From positions 1 to 64,000 of the forward strand of contig CAIRMR010000097.1 in NCBI GenBank assembly GCA_903879715.1: a stretch of 64,000 nucleotides of DNA, in the 5' to 3' direction. Position 1 is the stretch's first letter. Each line of letters starts with the position of its first letter. A model generated the notes under the pieces. The model was not told the DNA's origin. It did not search any database and worked only from the letters and a program-made list of their open reading frames with translations. Both the position numbers and the translations under genes were made by a program. The stretch is from an uncultured Bacteroidales bacterium. Lineage in GTDB: Bacteria; Bacteroidota; Bacteroidia; Bacteroidales; UBA4417. This document shows, in pieces, positions 62,567 through 64,000 of this stretch.

Positions 62567-63370
62567 TTATTCACCTAAGTATTCTGATTCAGGATTACTT
62601 TGAGCAGCGTATTTGTTTACATCGAATTTGAGATTTGTGTATTCATCTACAGGAAGTTCAAATATTTCGGTTGAGGTTACTTTATTGCTGTCAGCGAATT
62701 TTGAAACATCGAATTTCAGGTAATTATATTCATTTACAGGTAGATCAATTGCATTGAAATCAGTTAATTCAGTGCTTCCTGCATATTTCATTACATCAAA
62801 TTTCAGTTTTATTGTTTCGTTGACGGGCATTTCAATTTCATCCGTGGAAGACAGATTTTCATTGTATTTAGTTACATCAAATTTCAAGGCTGAATATTCG
62901 TTTTCGGGTAATTCGATTTCATCTGCATCAGTCAGTTCCGTGTTTTCTGCAAATTTAGTTACATCAAACTTTAAGTTTGCAAATTCGTTTACAGGTAATT
63001 CAATAGCATCCGGGGCAGTCAGCTCAGTGTTTTCAGAATATTCAGTTACATCAAATTTGAGGTAATCGAAGGATTCTTCAGTTGTTACTTCCGATGCCAT
63101 CTCATTGTTTTCCGAATAGTCGGCAACATTAAATTTAAGGTTACTGAAGTCATCAACCAGTTTTACACCAGGTTTAATGTCAGTGTATATTTTGTTACTT
63201 CCTGAAAGCTCATCTGCCGGAGCAGTATAAACAAGGTTAGATGGTATGTAATACGTATTGCTGGCCGAAGATGAATTGTTGCTTTCAGTATTGCTGCGTT
63301 TTGGTGCTTCTGCGAAGGTTAGAAGAAGACAAATTGCTGCGGTTCCCGATACTAATATTGATGTTTTCAT
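62567..63370 (-). CDS. Secreted tandem-repeat protein (seven LKFDV repeats)
   Basis: A 267-residue protein with a signal peptide (about 1-22). From about residue 65 to the end there are seven tandem repeats of 28-34 residues. Each holds a near-constant LKFDVxKY/FxEN core, separated by a TELTxxDxIELPVNEY-type linker: cores read LKFNVADYSEN, LKFDVTEYSEN, LKFDVTKFAEN, LKFDVTKYNEN, LKFDVMKYAGS, LKFDVSKFADS and LKFDVNKYAAQ. The repeats are acidic and should form a regular extended or beta-solenoid-like structure. It has no T9SS tail and no family I recognise. The DNA repeats have diverged to different codons, so the array is old. Confidence 0.8.
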   Translation of the reverse strand: MKTSILVSGTAAICLLLTFAEAPKRSNTESNNSSSASNTYYIPSNLVYTAPADELSGSNKIYTDIKPGVKLVDDFSNLKFNVADYSENNEMASEVTTEESFDYLKFDVTEYSENTELTAPDAIELPVNEFANLKFDVTKFAENTELTDADEIELPENEYSALKFDVTKYNENLSSTDEIEMPVNETIKLKFDVMKYAGSTELTDFNAIDLPVNEYNYLKFDVSKFADSNKVTSTEIFELPVDEYTNLKFDVNKYAAQSNPESEYLGE

Positions 63371-63753
63371 GGCTTTTGATTTTTATGCTCTTTCGAGGTT
63401 TTTTGGTTTTTGGTTTATCATCTGGTTTTCGAACATATGACGGCGGTGGTTTGGAAATGTTACACGCAAAAACGTTAAAGAAAGTTTAAAATCGGTTAAT
63501 CAGGGATAAGTATCGGTGAACCATGCCGTTTTTTAGTTAAATATTTAAGAAAAAATGTAACCATTCCTGATTGATTCTTAATCATTCAAACCTCTAATTC
63601 CAACAGCTGTTTTGTTGGGACTTTCAAAATACTGTTCCCCATTAAAGGCACTTTCACGTTGGTTTTTATAGTAATTTTGGGGTTTCCCAATGATGTTGGG
63701 CTTCCCCACTTCAAACTTATACAATTGTAATCCATAAGTTTAAAAGTATCATT
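63371..63753. other. Intergenic region between divergent genes
   Basis: Contains the promoters of two divergent genes. A GGGGTTT/AACCCC-poor, T-rich interior; the only notable sequence is GTTTCCCAATGATGTTGGGC (63684-63704), a weak dyad. Nothing firm. Confidence 0.4.
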
Positions 63754-64000
63754 ATGAAAAAGTTACTTCTAATACTAGGTATGATGATTCCGATACTATC
63801 AAATGCTCAAAATGAAGCGCCTAAAACAGCGCTTCTCATAATAGATATCCAGAATTTCTACTTTGCCGGCGGATCGTCGGAACTGGTGAACCCTGTTCCG
63901 GCAAGTCTGAACGCACAGAAGCTCTTGCTCAATTTCCGGAAAACAGATCAACTTGTAATTCATGTTAAGCATGGTGATGGAAATGGTGCTGAAATACATT
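63754..64000 (+). CDS. Secreted isochorismatase-like cysteine hydrolase (5' part)
   Basis: The first 82 residues, cut by the right edge. Signal peptide (MKKLLLILGMMIPILSNAQ), then the entry strand of the isochorismatase family, KTALLIIDIQNFYFAGGSSEL, with the catalytic Asp in IIDIQN, and HVKHGDGNGAEIH near the cut, where the family's xHxxxxGAE-type segment occurs. Export of an isochorismatase-like hydrolase is unusual but known in Bacteroidota. The catalytic Lys and Cys would be in the missing part. Confidence 0.82.
   Translation, partial: MKKLLLILGMMIPILSNAQNEAPKTALLIIDIQNFYFAGGSSELVNPVPASLNAQKLLLNFRKTDQLVIHVKHGDGNGAEIH

Overview
The window is chromosomal DNA from a member of the Bacteroidota. 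Seven deduced proteins end in, or carry remnants of, a type IX secretion (T9SS) sorting domain with a YPNP-type motif or a C-terminal Lys-rich tail. Intergenic DNA has Bacteroidota-type -7 boxes (TAnnTTTG) and dispersed hairpin repeats, and start sites mostly lack Shine-Dalgarno sequences. The gene set (GH10, GH31, GH35, very large secreted adhesin-like proteins, NrfD-type respiratory subunits) suggests a saccharolytic organism with anaerobic respiratory capacity, perhaps of the Marinilabiliales/Prolixibacteraceae kind; that placement is inference.

Layout. 1-370: 3' end of 23S rRNA, 5S rRNA and a strong terminator. 679-1930: a decayed IS256-type (Zn-binding variant) insertion sequence. 1971-19877: three very large secreted T9SS cargo genes on the minus strand, read right to left: a beta-helix protein with a dockerin and a cohesin-like tail, a protein with three cohesin-like domains, and a 3,000-residue CARDB/Calx-beta/Ig-like protein. 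20584-24473: tdh and a NarL-type two-component pair. 25120-29086: two small secreted proteins and a putative alpha/alpha-barrel glycosidase. 29647-37845: the most interesting region. 37996-42600: archaemetzincin, a caspase-like lipoprotein, a Fibrobacter-type lipoprotein and repeat-rich DNA. 42908-45652: a GH10 xylanase flanked by REP-like repeats and a relic REP-associated transposase. 47054-54194: mixed small genes ending in guaC. 54464-62440: C69 dipeptidase, GH31, a MITE-like element, cysC and GH35. 62567-64000: a tandem-repeat secreted protein and the start of an isochorismatase-like gene.

The candidate undescribed system is 29647-37845. A membrane protein combining a periplasmic binding-protein-like domain, a transmembrane helix and a cytoplasmic GcvH-like domain is followed by a Tat-type four-cluster ferredoxin, an NrfD-type membrane subunit and a second membrane-anchored GcvH-like protein. 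A terminator closes this operon. Next come a histidine kinase with two c-heme motifs in its periplasmic domain and a sigma-54 activator. The operon's upstream DNA holds a near-consensus sigma-54 promoter and two identical-format dyads, TGTTG-N7-CAACA, at spacing typical of activator sites. I read this as a redox-sensed, sigma-54-controlled quinone/Fe-S electron-transfer complex with GcvH-like accessory subunits.

Most gaps between genes are described as features; where nothing could be recognised this is stated.
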